Below, piece by piece: positions 17,003 through 24,941 of a stretch of 61,035 bases of DNA. The stretch lies in NCBI GenBank assembly GCA_002700095.1, contig PACL01000018.1, forward strand, positions 1 through 61,035, read 5' to 3'. The stretch is from Fulvimarina sp. GTDB lineage: Bacteria > Pseudomonadota > Alphaproteobacteria > Rhizobiales > Rhizobiaceae. Numbering within the stretch: position 1 is the first letter of the stretch; each line of letters begins with the position of its first letter. The notes beneath the pieces were generated by a model. It was not told where the DNA came from. It searched no databases and saw only the letters and a list, made by a program, of their open reading frames with translations. The position numbers and the translations under genes are program-made.

Positions 17003-18490
17003 ATGAGAACCACTTTCCTTCACAAGCAATATGCCGATGACAACGGCGATCTGGGCGAGCTTTACGGCAACGAGGACGACGTCGCGCTGCGCGAGCATTA
17101 CGACAAGTACGGCCAGAACGAACGCCGCGGCGTGACGCTTGCCGATTACATGCGCATCGAGAAGATGGCCCTGTCGGAGGACGGGCATGTCTGCCTGGCG
17201 GGCTGGGCCGACCGGCGCCTGGCCGACCGGATCACGCTGTCGTTCGTCGTGGGCTACATGCAATACGATTTCGACGACCTCTCGGACCGCTTCTGCTGGT
17301 ACCGCCGGCTCGACGTGGCCGAGGCGATCGGCGATTTCGACCGGCCCTCGGGCTTTGTCCTGGTGATGCGCATTCCCGATTTCGACCCGCATTCGGCGAT
17401 CACGATCCTGGTCAACGGCAAGGAGCATTTCCAGAGCGCGACCACCCGCCTGATGTCGGTGCAGAAGTTCATGACCGAGGCGCTGACCACCTGCGCGGTG
17501 CTGGCCGACGGCGCCATCGGCACGACGATGGACGCGGCCCGGCACCTGGCCCCGGGCATCACCGAGCTCTGGGAGACCTACCTCGACCGGCTCAGCTTCA
17601 GCTGCCTCTACGAGACCGGCGCCGACCGGCCGGTGAACCGGTCGATCATCATCACCATCTACCGCGATATCTCGATGCTGATGCCGCAGCTGGAAACCCT
17701 GGCGCCGGCGCTGGACGGCCAGCCGGCGGAGGTGATCCTGGTGCTCAACGAGTTCACCGGCGAAACCCATGTGCTGGCCGATCAGATCGCCGCCTTCAGC
17801 CAGCTGCACGAGGTCTCGATCTCGGTCCATGTCTGTTCGGGCAATTCCGGCTTTTCGGCCGGCAACAACCACGGCGCGAAGGTCGCGCGCGGCGAGGTGC
17901 TGATCTTCATGAACCCCGACATCTTCCCGCCCGAGGGGCAGGAAGAGCAGGCCTTTGCCTTCCTGGCGGGCGACCCGGGCGAGGGGCTGGACGGGGCGCT
18001 TCTGTACTACGGCGACGGGTCGCTGATGCATTCGGGCATGTACACGACCGCCGACATGGCGGTGGACGCGCGCCAGGGCTTTTCCGAACCGGTGCTGCGG
18101 GTGGAGCATTACGGCAAGGGGCTGACCGCCCATGTGGACGACAGCCCCGAAGAGCTGGCCGAGGCGCTGCGCGAGGTCCCCGAGGAGGGGCTGCTGGTGA
18201 CGGCGGCGCTGTGGCGGATCCGCAAGGCGGTGTTCGACGAGATGGGCGGCCTGCCCACCGATTACATCATCGCCTATTACGAGGATGCCGATTTCTGCCT
18301 CAAGATGCTCGAGGCCGGGCGCCCCGTGCGGCTGGACCGGGGATCGCGCTGGATCCACATGGAGGGCGTGAGCAAGCCGCGCCCGGCCCGGCTGCGCGCG
18401 GTGATGTGGCTGAACCGCGCGCATTACTCGCGCCGGTTCGCCGGCTCGCCCTTCCTGGCGCCCGCCGCCACCGACCTGTCCCAGCTTTGA
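17003..18490 (+). CDS. Glycosyltransferase family 2 with N-terminal accessory domain
   Basis: A 495-residue glycosyltransferase. Residues 1-35 resemble the 'HY..YG..E.R' repeat motif (EHYDKYGQNERRG); residues about 35-210 form an unassigned accessory domain; the GT-A domain begins at about 212 (SIIITIYRD) with VHVCSGNSGFSAGNNHGA and the metal-binding FMNPDIFPP near residue 302, then IAYYEDADFCLKMLEAG for acceptor binding. Cytoplasmic. ATG 17003. It is 11 bp upstream of the GT4 gene, so the two are probably co-transcribed. Donor and acceptor unknown. Confidence 0.88.
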   Translation: MRTTFLHKQYADDNGDLGELYGNEDDVALREHYDKYGQNERRGVTLADYMRIEKMALSEDGHVCLAGWADRRLADRITLSFVVGYMQYDFDDLSDRFCWYRRLDVAEAIGDFDRPSGFVLVMRIPDFDPHSAITILVNGKEHFQSATTRLMSVQKFMTEALTTCAVLADGAIGTTMDAARHLAPGITELWETYLDRLSFSCLYETGADRPVNRSIIITIYRDISMLMPQLETLAPALDGQPAEVILVLNEFTGETHVLADQIAAFSQLHEVSISVHVCSGNSGFSAGNNHGAKVARGEVLIFMNPDIFPPEGQEEQAFAFLAGDPGEGLDGALLYYGDGSLMHSGMYTTADMAVDARQGFSEPVLRVEHYGKGLTAHVDDSPEELAEALREVPEEGLLVTAALWRIRKAVFDEMGGLPTDYIIAYYEDADFCLKMLEAGRPVRLDRGSRWIHMEGVSKPRPARLRAVMWLNRAHYSRRFAGSPFLAPAATDLSQL

Positions 18491-18501
18491 GGCCCGGCAA
18501 G

Positions 18502-19857
18502 ATGAAGTTTCTCACCCTTTCGCTTTACCATCCCCGGGTCATGCGGGGCGGCGCGCAATACGTGGCCAAGGACCTGCACGATGCAGCCGCCGCCGATCCG
18601 CAGGTCGAGGCGGTCATGCTGGCGGCGATCGACGGCAACCGCTTTCCGCAATATTCCAAGGTCGGCGCCGCGATCACCGCGCTGCCCGACAGCGAGGACG
18701 AGTTCCTGATGCCGGGGCGGCGGTTCGACGATTTCTTCCACCGCATGTACGACCCGCGCCGCAACAAGGCGCTGGCCCGGTTCCTGCGCGACCACAGGCC
18801 CGACGTGATCCACCTGCACCATTCGCTCTGGGTCGGGCTCGACGTGATCGAGCTGATCCGCAAGGTGCTGCCCGGGGCCAGGATCATCTACACGCTGCAC
18901 GAATACCTGCCGATCTGTCACCGGCAGGGGCAGCTGTACCGCTACCACGAGGGCGGGATCTGCCAGGATACGCGGCCCGATCAGTGCACCGGCTGCTTCC
19001 CCGAACGGACCACGGATGAATTCATCCTGCGCCGCCGCGGCTTCCAGAGCGCCTTTGCCAGGGTCGACCGCTTCATCGCGCCCTCGGACTACCTGAAACA
19101 GCGGTATGTCGACTGGGGGCTGGACGCCGACCGGATCACCGTCATCGCCAATGGCCACCGCCGCCGCCGCCCCGAGGGGTTCGTGCCGCAGCACAGCCCG
19201 GGGCTGAACGTCTTCGGCTTCTTCGGCCAGTTCGTCGATGCCAAGGGGATCGACGTCGCGCTCAAGGCCGCGCGCCGGGTGGCCGAGACGACCGGCAAAC
19301 CGGTGGAGATCAAGGTCTTCGGCGGCAACAAGGAATATGCCACCGCCGATTACCTGGACAAGATCGAGGCGGTGCTCGACGGCGCGCCGCCCGAGCTGGT
19401 GGTGACCGAGGTCGGATCCTACAGCCGCGACAACGTCTTCGAGCTGATGTCCTCGGTCGACTGGGTGCTGACGCCCTCGATCTGGCCCGAAACCTTCGGG
19501 CTTGTGGTCTCCGAGGCCTGGGACGCGCGGCGCCCGGTGCTGGCCTCGCGGGCGGGGGGGCTGTCGGACCGCATCATCGAGGGGGTCAACGGGTTTTCGT
19601 TCCTGCCCGGATCGGACACCGAGCTGGCGCAGCTGATGCAGATCTGCATCGGCAATGCCGAGCTGTGGCAGAGCATGGCGCAGGAGATGCCCGACGAGAT
19701 CTCGGTCGAAGACGCCTGGGCGGCGCACCGGGCCGTGATCGCGGATGTGACGGCGGATGTCTCGGGGGCTGTGTCGGGGGCCCCGGAAGAGGCCGCGGAT
19801 GAGCCCGGGATCGCGGGACGGCCGGACAGCGGCGCGGCGCCGGGCACGGCCGGCTGA
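18502..19857 (+). CDS. Glycosyltransferase family 4
   Basis: A 451-residue GT-B fold transferase. It begins MKFLTLSLYHPRVMRGGAQY with the Gly-rich acceptor loop, has HLHHSLWVGLDV and IYTLHEYLPICHRQG, and a C-terminal donor domain with FFGQFVDAKGIDVALKAA and the EX7E-type motif WPETFGLVVSEAWD (about residue 330). A Cys-x(n)-Cys pair (ICQDTRPDQCTGCF) is typical of one GT4 subset. The last 45 residues are low-complexity. ATG 18502 chosen over a longer upstream frame that overlaps the GT2 gene. Confidence 0.9.
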   Translation: MKFLTLSLYHPRVMRGGAQYVAKDLHDAAAADPQVEAVMLAAIDGNRFPQYSKVGAAITALPDSEDEFLMPGRRFDDFFHRMYDPRRNKALARFLRDHRPDVIHLHHSLWVGLDVIELIRKVLPGARIIYTLHEYLPICHRQGQLYRYHEGGICQDTRPDQCTGCFPERTTDEFILRRRGFQSAFARVDRFIAPSDYLKQRYVDWGLDADRITVIANGHRRRRPEGFVPQHSPGLNVFGFFGQFVDAKGIDVALKAARRVAETTGKPVEIKVFGGNKEYATADYLDKIEAVLDGAPPELVVTEVGSYSRDNVFELMSSVDWVLTPSIWPETFGLVVSEAWDARRPVLASRAGGLSDRIIEGVNGFSFLPGSDTELAQLMQICIGNAELWQSMAQEMPDEISVEDAWAAHRAVIADVTADVSGAVSGAPEEAADEPGIAGRPDSGAAPGTAG

Positions 19858-19887
19858 GCCACGGACGGGAGAAGGACGGGAGACGGG

Positions 19888-20808
19888 ATGTCGGGACCGA
19901 CGGAGATGCCGGGCATAGGGGACACCGCGCCGGTCCCCGACGCGGAGGAGGCCCGGGCCCGGGGGCCGCGCCGCCGGGACCGCCTGCACGGGATGTATCC
20001 CGAGGACGGCAGGACGCGGATCGTCTACATCCTGGGCTCGTCGCGCTCGGGCACCTCGGCGCTGCGCAACGCGCTGGCGCGGACCCGCTACAACGGTTAC
20101 GGCGAGGGCCACATGCAGCCCCTGCTGTCGCGCCTCTCCGAGGAGGTGCTGGCCTATGGCGCCACCACCACCGCCGGGCCAAGGCCGGGCAATGCCCGCG
20201 CCGGGATCGACCGCGAGGCGCTGCTGCGCCACCTGTTTCGCGGCTACGAGGCCTATCTGTCGGAACAGCGGCGGTCGGGCTACCTGCTGGACAAGACGCC
20301 GACCAGCCGGATGGTCGCCGCCGTGCCGCTGTTGAACCGCTACCACCAGGATGCAAAGTTCATCTTCTGCGCGCGGCGGCACGTGGACAACGTCCAGTCG
20401 AAGATCAGGAAGTTCAGCGGCCGGAGTTTCGAAGCCCAGTGCCGGGTCTGGGCCAGGTGCAACCGGTCCTGGGCCACGGTGAAGGAGGAGCTGGAGGGCA
20501 ATTACCTGGCCTTCGATTTCAACGACCTGGCGGTGCGGCCCGGGGCGATCGCCGCCCGCATCGCCGCCTACCTGGAGCTGCCCCCGGAAGAGGAGGCGGG
20601 GATGGCCGCCTATCTCGTCTCGGAGCGCCCGCAGGCGGCCAGCGCGACGCGGGATCCGACCCGGTTCCTGAAGTTCTCGGAGCTGGACTGGACCGAGGCG
20701 GAGAAGGAGACCTTCGTGAAGATCTGCGGCCCGGTGGGCGATGCGATGGGCTACGGCTATGAAAGCTATTTCCGGGAGACGGAGCCCGCCTGCGGCGGCG
20801 CAGGCTGA
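19888..20808 (+). CDS. Sulfotransferase family protein
   Basis: A 306-residue predicted sulfotransferase. The phosphosulfate loop VYILGSSRSGTSALRNAL lies after a 40-residue charged leader; the 3'-phosphate motif is FIFCARRHVDNVQSKIRKF; LLDKTPTSR matches the 'KTP' element of Sulfotransfer_3 proteins. It follows the GT4 gene by 30 bp with GGAGACGGG before ATG 19888. Soluble; acceptor unknown. Confidence 0.87.
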   Translation: MSGPTEMPGIGDTAPVPDAEEARARGPRRRDRLHGMYPEDGRTRIVYILGSSRSGTSALRNALARTRYNGYGEGHMQPLLSRLSEEVLAYGATTTAGPRPGNARAGIDREALLRHLFRGYEAYLSEQRRSGYLLDKTPTSRMVAAVPLLNRYHQDAKFIFCARRHVDNVQSKIRKFSGRSFEAQCRVWARCNRSWATVKEELEGNYLAFDFNDLAVRPGAIAARIAAYLELPPEEEAGMAAYLVSERPQAASATRDPTRFLKFSELDWTEAEKETFVKICGPVGDAMGYGYESYFRETEPACGGAG

Positions 20809-20918
20809 GCCCGCCCGGATGCCCGTCCTCCCGCCGATGCGCCTGGCCCCCCCGATACCTGTCCTGATGCGTGGTCCGACAGGGGGCCGCTTCCCGTTCG
20901 GGGGCTGTCGCGCTGCCC

Positions 20919-20954
20919 CGTCTGATGGCCCGTCTGATGCCCCGTCTGATGCCC
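20919..20954. repeat. 12-bp tandem repeat
   Basis: Three direct 12-bp units (CGTCTGATGGCC, then two of CGTCTGATGCCC) immediately upstream of the next sulfotransferase gene, ending 16 bp before its ATG and so overlapping its probable translation-initiation region. Confidence 0.75.
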
Positions 20955-20970
20955 TGCCGGAGGTGCCGGG

Positions 20971-21876
20971 ATGCCCCGCCTGAGACCGCTCGATTACCTC
21001 GTCTACGGCCTGCCGCGCAGCGGGACCTCGGCGGTGGCGGCCTATCTCTCGGCGGTGCCGGGGGTGCATTGCGGGCTGGAGGTGTTTCCGACCTTCATGG
21101 ATCACGGGGCCCTGCGCGCGCCGCGGGATTTCCTGGCCCATGACGATCCGCTCTGGCGCCCGTCCTCGGTCGCCGAGGTGACGGCGCGGGGCGGGGGGAT
21201 CCGGGTCTGGGGCAACAAGACGCCGACCTATTTCTACAACCTCGCCGCGCTTTACGACCAGCTGGGCCCGGTGCCGTCGCTTCTGTGCCTGCGCCCGCTG
21301 GAGCAGGTGGCGGCGTCCTATGCGATGCGCGCGGCGGATCCCGAGGACAGCTGGCCGCGCGGGCGCGGGGCGCTCTTTGCCTTCGGCGACGCGCTGGTGC
21401 TGCTGCGGGCGCTGCACCGGCTGGAGCGGTGCGATCACATCCTGGCGGTGCCGCAGGGGCCGCTGGTCGCGGACTGGCGGGCGGTGATGGGGCAGGCGCT
21501 GGCCCATGTGGCGCCGGACGTGCCCCCCGAGTTCCGCGAGGACGAGCTGGGCCGGATCGTGCGCCGGCGCGAACGCAGCGCGGCCCGGCCCAAGCCGCCG
21601 GTGGCCGAGATGCAGCAGGTGGAGCGCGACGCGCTCGGCAAGATGCGCCAGATCGGGGCGACGGGGTTCTTTGCCGACGAGACGATCGGACCGGTGGAGG
21701 CGCGGCGCCCGGCGCTGGAGGCGATCCTGCAGGCGGCGCCGCCCGACCCGGTGGGCTGGATGCGCCGCGCGGTGGAGCGGCTGGACGACGACGGCGCGGG
21801 GGTGGCCTTCCTGGAGGCCTGGACGAAACACGTGGCCCGGGTCACGCGGGCTCCGAAGGGGGGAGCGGTGGGTTGA
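20971..21876 (+). CDS. Sulfotransferase family protein
   Basis: A 301-residue predicted sulfotransferase with the loop LVYGLPRSGTSAVAAYLS near the start, NKTPTYFYNLAAL in the middle, and LLCLRPLEQVAASYAMR as the 3'-phosphate motif. It differs from its neighbour at 19888 beyond the motifs. ATG 20971 with GGAGGTGCCGGG upstream. The stop codon lies inside REP-like palindrome C8. Confidence 0.85.
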   Translation: MPRLRPLDYLVYGLPRSGTSAVAAYLSAVPGVHCGLEVFPTFMDHGALRAPRDFLAHDDPLWRPSSVAEVTARGGGIRVWGNKTPTYFYNLAALYDQLGPVPSLLCLRPLEQVAASYAMRAADPEDSWPRGRGALFAFGDALVLLRALHRLERCDHILAVPQGPLVADWRAVMGQALAHVAPDVPPEFREDELGRIVRRRERSAARPKPPVAEMQQVERDALGKMRQIGATGFFADETIGPVEARRPALEAILQAAPPDPVGWMRRAVERLDDDGAGVAFLEAWTKHVARVTRAPKGGAVG

Positions 21877-21889
21877 AAACCCACCCTAC
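21867..21889. repeat. REP-like palindrome C8
   Basis: GGTGGGTTGAAAACCCACC followed by CTAC, overlapping the stop codon of the plus-strand sulfotransferase and lying in the convergent gap with the next one. Confidence 0.8.
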
Positions 21890-21926
21890 GGGTCCGGCGG
21901 CGGGGTGACCCACCCCGTGCCCGGGA

Positions 21927-22973
21927 TCAGCCGGCGGTCTTCTTCTGGCGGTGGATCTGCCGGCGGGCCTTTTCCAGGCGGTCGCGCAGGTGGTCGGAGC
22001 GCTTCATCTCGGCCCCGATGGCGCCGGCCAGCACCTGCAGCTGGGCGGCGGTGAAGCTGTAGACGGCCTCGTCCTGCGCGTCGGGATCGGGAAAGCGGCC
22101 CGCGTAATCGGCCAGGGTGCCGACCCGTGGGCGTTCGGCCTCGGGCACGGCGGCGGCATAGGCGTCGGAGCCGATCACCGCGGCCATCTGGTCGAGGAAG
22201 GCGGCCAGCGCCCCGGACGACAGCGCCGGCTGTTCCGAGCGGATCTCGGGCAGCTGGTTGCAGAGCGGATCGGAGACCACGCGCCAGCTTTGCCGCGCCT
22301 CGGAGGCGTTGACCAGGCGCTGCAGCTCCAGCTCGGCCCGGGTGGGCGAGCGGTTGACCTGGGCCACCGGCGGGATCTCGAGGGTGCCGGGGGCCAGGCC
22401 CAGCCAGTTTTCCAGCGTCGGCAGCAGCCGGGCGCGGTGGCGCGAATAGTTCAGGATCGTGACCTCGGCCCCCGCGCCGCGCAGCACCTCGAGCACGCGC
22501 AGGGTCTGCGCGGGCAGCCGGTAGAGGCCGAGGCTGTCGGCCAGGGTGCCGGTGTAATTGCCGCGCTTGACCGACTGCTGGTAATGCGACACCGCGTGAT
22601 CGACCGGGTCGCGCAGGTAGAGCAGCACGTGCAGCGGCACCCTGTCGGGATCGGGCCCGCGCAGGGCGGCGAGATCCTCGAGAAAGCCCTCGGGGGATTT
22701 CATGATGTAGTAGAACAGGCTCTCGGCCGAGAGCAGGCAGGCGCGGTCGTTCGGCACCCGGCCCGAGGCGGCCAGCTGCGCGAGGGCGCCGGCCCGGCCG
22801 TGGATGTTGCCGCCCGAGATGTTGCCTTCGCCGGCCGAGCGCGCGGTGGCCTCGTCGATCGGGTAGCAGATGCCGGCCGCCTCCAGCGCCGGGAGCGACA
22901 GGGCGAGCGCCGATTGCAGATAGCTGCTGCCGGTCTTGCCGTGGCCGATGTGGAGGTGAAGAGAGCTGGGCAT
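21927..22973 (-). CDS. Sulfotransferase-like protein
   Basis: A 348-residue predicted sulfotransferase. It starts MPSSLHLHIGHGKTGSSYLQ (phosphosulfate loop with Lys), has VLLYLRDPVDHAVSHYQQSVKRG as the 3'-phosphate motif and a Lys/Arg-rich C-terminus (DRLEKARRQIHRQKK). It resembles the 13852 protein in its loop style (HIG.GK.GS..LQ) and overall length, so the two may be distant paralogues. ATG 22973 fits the P-loop position; a longer frame upstream is antisense noise. Confidence 0.82.
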   Translation of the reverse strand: MPSSLHLHIGHGKTGSSYLQSALALSLPALEAAGICYPIDEATARSAGEGNISGGNIHGRAGALAQLAASGRVPNDRACLLSAESLFYYIMKSPEGFLEDLAALRGPDPDRVPLHVLLYLRDPVDHAVSHYQQSVKRGNYTGTLADSLGLYRLPAQTLRVLEVLRGAGAEVTILNYSRHRARLLPTLENWLGLAPGTLEIPPVAQVNRSPTRAELELQRLVNASEARQSWRVVSDPLCNQLPEIRSEQPALSSGALAAFLDQMAAVIGSDAYAAAVPEAERPRVGTLADYAGRFPDPDAQDEAVYSFTAAQLQVLAGAIGAEMKRSDHLRDRLEKARRQIHRQKKTAG

Positions 22974-23093
22974 GGCGGATTCCCGGGATGCGCCGGACCT
23001 GGTCCGAAGGATATCCTTCGTTACCAGACCGCACCGGGAAGGCAAGCACCGGGAGAGGCCGGCGGACCAGCGCGCGCGCGGGGGGCGCCTGGG

Positions 23094-23133
23094 GGATCTT
23101 ATTTGGGATAGTGTCTTAGATATGGGACACTGG
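23094..23133. promoter_or_regulatory. A+T-rich island with inverted repeat AGTGTC...GACACT
   Basis: Within the gap between two minus-strand genes (22974-23205) lies a lower-G+C segment containing CTTATTTGGGATA followed by the inverted repeat AGTGTC-N10-GACACT (about 23110-23131). A similar CTTAATTTGGGATAAG occurs at 34395-34410 upstream of the capD-like gene. Possible promoter or operator for the sulfotransferase gene at 21927-22973. Confidence 0.35.
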
Positions 23134-23205
23134 CGGCCGGTGCCCCGGCGCGGGGCCGTGTTGCGTGGGGCCGCGCGGGGGAGTCCCGCGCGCCCCCGGC
23201 CGCGA

Positions 23206-24336
23206 TCACAGCCAGCGGCCGATCGCGGTGACCCGGCAGGCGGCGCTGTCGCCGCTTGAGAAATCCGCTGCCCCCGCAACCCGGTAAAGCCGGATCGTGG
23301 TGCCGGTGGCGGTGATCGCGCTGGCCGCGGGTGCCAGCGCCGCGTCCAGCCCGGGGCCCGAGACGCTGGCGGCGAAATCCCCGGCATCGAGCAGCGCCGA
23401 AAGGCTGACCTCGGCCGCGCCGGCGAAGTCCTTGGGAAAGCTCCAGTAGGCTTCCAGCCGCTCGGCCCCGGCATGGCTCAGCACCAGCTCGGCGGTGCAG
23501 ATCTGGGTGCCGTCGGCCCAGCGGATGTACCGCCCGCCGCCCGCCGTGCCGCTTTCGATCACCGCGCCGGTGGGCGTGCCCTGAAAGTCCGACACCTGGC
23601 CCAGCAGGTTGCCGGGGCCATAGGCGTAATCGGCGCGCGCCAGCCGGCCGGCGGTGGTGTCGGAGGGATCCTGCTGCACGGCCGCGCCCGAGGCGGCGCC
23701 GCTGGCGGCGTCGAAGCGGAGCGCCACGGTCCAGGCGCTGCCGTCGGCGCTGACCTTGATGGCGAAATCGTCGGATTGCATCGTGCCCATCTCGGCCCGG
23801 CCGGACCAGCCGGTCTGGAACAGAAGGCTGGCGGTGTCGGAGGCCGAGGCCTTGTTGATCTTCAGCCGGTGGCCGGCGCCGTCATGGGTCAGCAGCGTGG
23901 CGTCGCCCGCCACCGACAGCGGGTTGCCGGCCGAGGCGCTGGTGCCGATGCCCAGCCCCAGGAGGTTGTCGAAATCCGGCCGCGCCGAGTCCCATTCGCC
24001 GCCGTCGAAGATCACGTCGAAGCCCTCGTCCAGCACGTGCACGCGCCAGCCGGGTTTCGGCGCCAGGAAGGTCCAGCCGGTGCCGTCACGGGTGGCGATG
24101 GCATCGTCCTGGCCGGCCCAGTCGCCGGTGGCGCCGGGGGCGACGATATGCACCGCGCCGGGGGTCGCCGGATCGGGCGGCGCGGTGCGGGTGCGGTCCA
24201 CGGCCACCGCCTGCACCAGCGTGTCGAGCGCGGCGAGGGCGGCGTTGTGGGTCACGTGCTTCTGCGCCTGGGAGGGCTGGATATAGGGCAGGGAGAGGAC
24301 GGGGGAGCTTTGGGCTGTGTCGGGCATGGGGGGCAC
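23206..24336 (-). CDS. DUF2793 domain protein, phage/GTA fibre-like
   Basis: A 376-residue protein beginning with the DUF2793 hallmark LPYIQPSQAQKHVTHNAALAALD, followed by a beta-rich repeat region (GDWAGQDDAIATRDGTGWTFLAPKPGWRVHVLDEG) and a Gly/Ala-rich C-terminal half ending in a beta-strand-rich tip. DUF2793 is a domain of tail-fibre-type proteins in alphaproteobacterial prophages and gene transfer agents. There is no signal peptide, as expected for a virion component and not for a secreted wall protein. No other phage structural gene is adjacent. It could be a captured fibre gene or a distinct glycan-associated protein. Confidence 0.75.
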   Translation of the reverse strand: MPPMPDTAQSSPVLSLPYIQPSQAQKHVTHNAALAALDTLVQAVAVDRTRTAPPDPATPGAVHIVAPGATGDWAGQDDAIATRDGTGWTFLAPKPGWRVHVLDEGFDVIFDGGEWDSARPDFDNLLGLGIGTSASAGNPLSVAGDATLLTHDGAGHRLKINKASASDTASLLFQTGWSGRAEMGTMQSDDFAIKVSADGSAWTVALRFDAASGAASGAAVQQDPSDTTAGRLARADYAYGPGNLLGQVSDFQGTPTGAVIESGTAGGGRYIRWADGTQICTAELVLSHAGAERLEAYWSFPKDFAGAAEVSLSALLDAGDFAASVSGPGLDAALAPAASAITATGTTIRLYRVAGAADFSSGDSAACRVTAIGRWL

Positions 24337-24941
24337 CTTCGCGCTGGCCGATGTCGGGCAAGAGGGCTAGCGGCCGGGTCTGAACGCCCGGTGAGCAGGG
24401 CGTGCGGTGGGTGTTGCGCGACAGGCGGCGGACCGGGTGGCAGATCGGGGGACAGACCGGGCGGCAGATCGGGTGGCAGATCAGGTGGCGGCCCGTCAGG
24501 GCCGGCAACCGGGGCGGGCGGCGCGATCCTGCAGGCCGCGCGGAAACCCGGGGGACCGGAGGGGTCCCCGACGGGACCGGGGTGGGGGTCCATGGGCCGG
24601 ATCCCGGGATCGTCGTGACAGGGAGTGGGCCGGGCTGGGCCGGGCTGGGATCTGCTGGTGTTTGGCCTCTGACGTGATGCGAGGGCAGGGGACCGGGCGG
24701 CGCCGCGGGGGCGCGACAAAAGACGCGGACGGCGGACGCGGGGGGACCGGCGAAAGATGGCCCGCAGACCGGCGGGGAAGGGCGGGGACGCGCCGGGCAT
24801 CGGCGCAAAGGTCTGCCCGGCAGGGTAACGCTCTTGCATGCTGCGCGATGGACACCGGCGGCCCTTCACGATACGTCCCACGGGACCCGCGGCCGGCGTA
24901 GCTGCGCCGCGGCAGGGACGACAACAGGAGCATCCAGGGGC
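24337..24941. other. Intergenic region, 605 bp, with 12-bp minisatellite
   Basis: A divergent gap between the DUF2793 gene and a large glycosyltransferase gene. It contains six 12-bp units of the CGGGTGGCAGAT type (24422-24493). An in-frame upstream extension of the glycosyltransferase (TTG 24834) covers the last 108 bp, but its composition looks non-coding. No promoter could be assigned. Confidence 0.5.
24422..24493. repeat. 12-bp minisatellite, six units
   Basis: Consecutive 12-mers: CAGGCGGCGGAC, CGGGTGGCAGAT, CGGGGGACAGAC, CGGGCGGCAGAT, CGGGTGGCAGAT, CAGGTGGCGGCC. Units drift by one to three bases, so the array is not very recent. Confidence 0.8.

Noticed and set aside
18424..21831. A 1135-codon minus-strand frame
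   Set aside because: Runs antisense to a GT4 and two sulfotransferase genes that have clear motifs; it has none.
24834..24941. N-terminal extension of the GT2/GT4 protein from TTG 24834
   Set aside because: Adds 36 residues with no homologous features and no ribosome site; GTG 24942 is preceded by a purine-rich AGGAG stretch.
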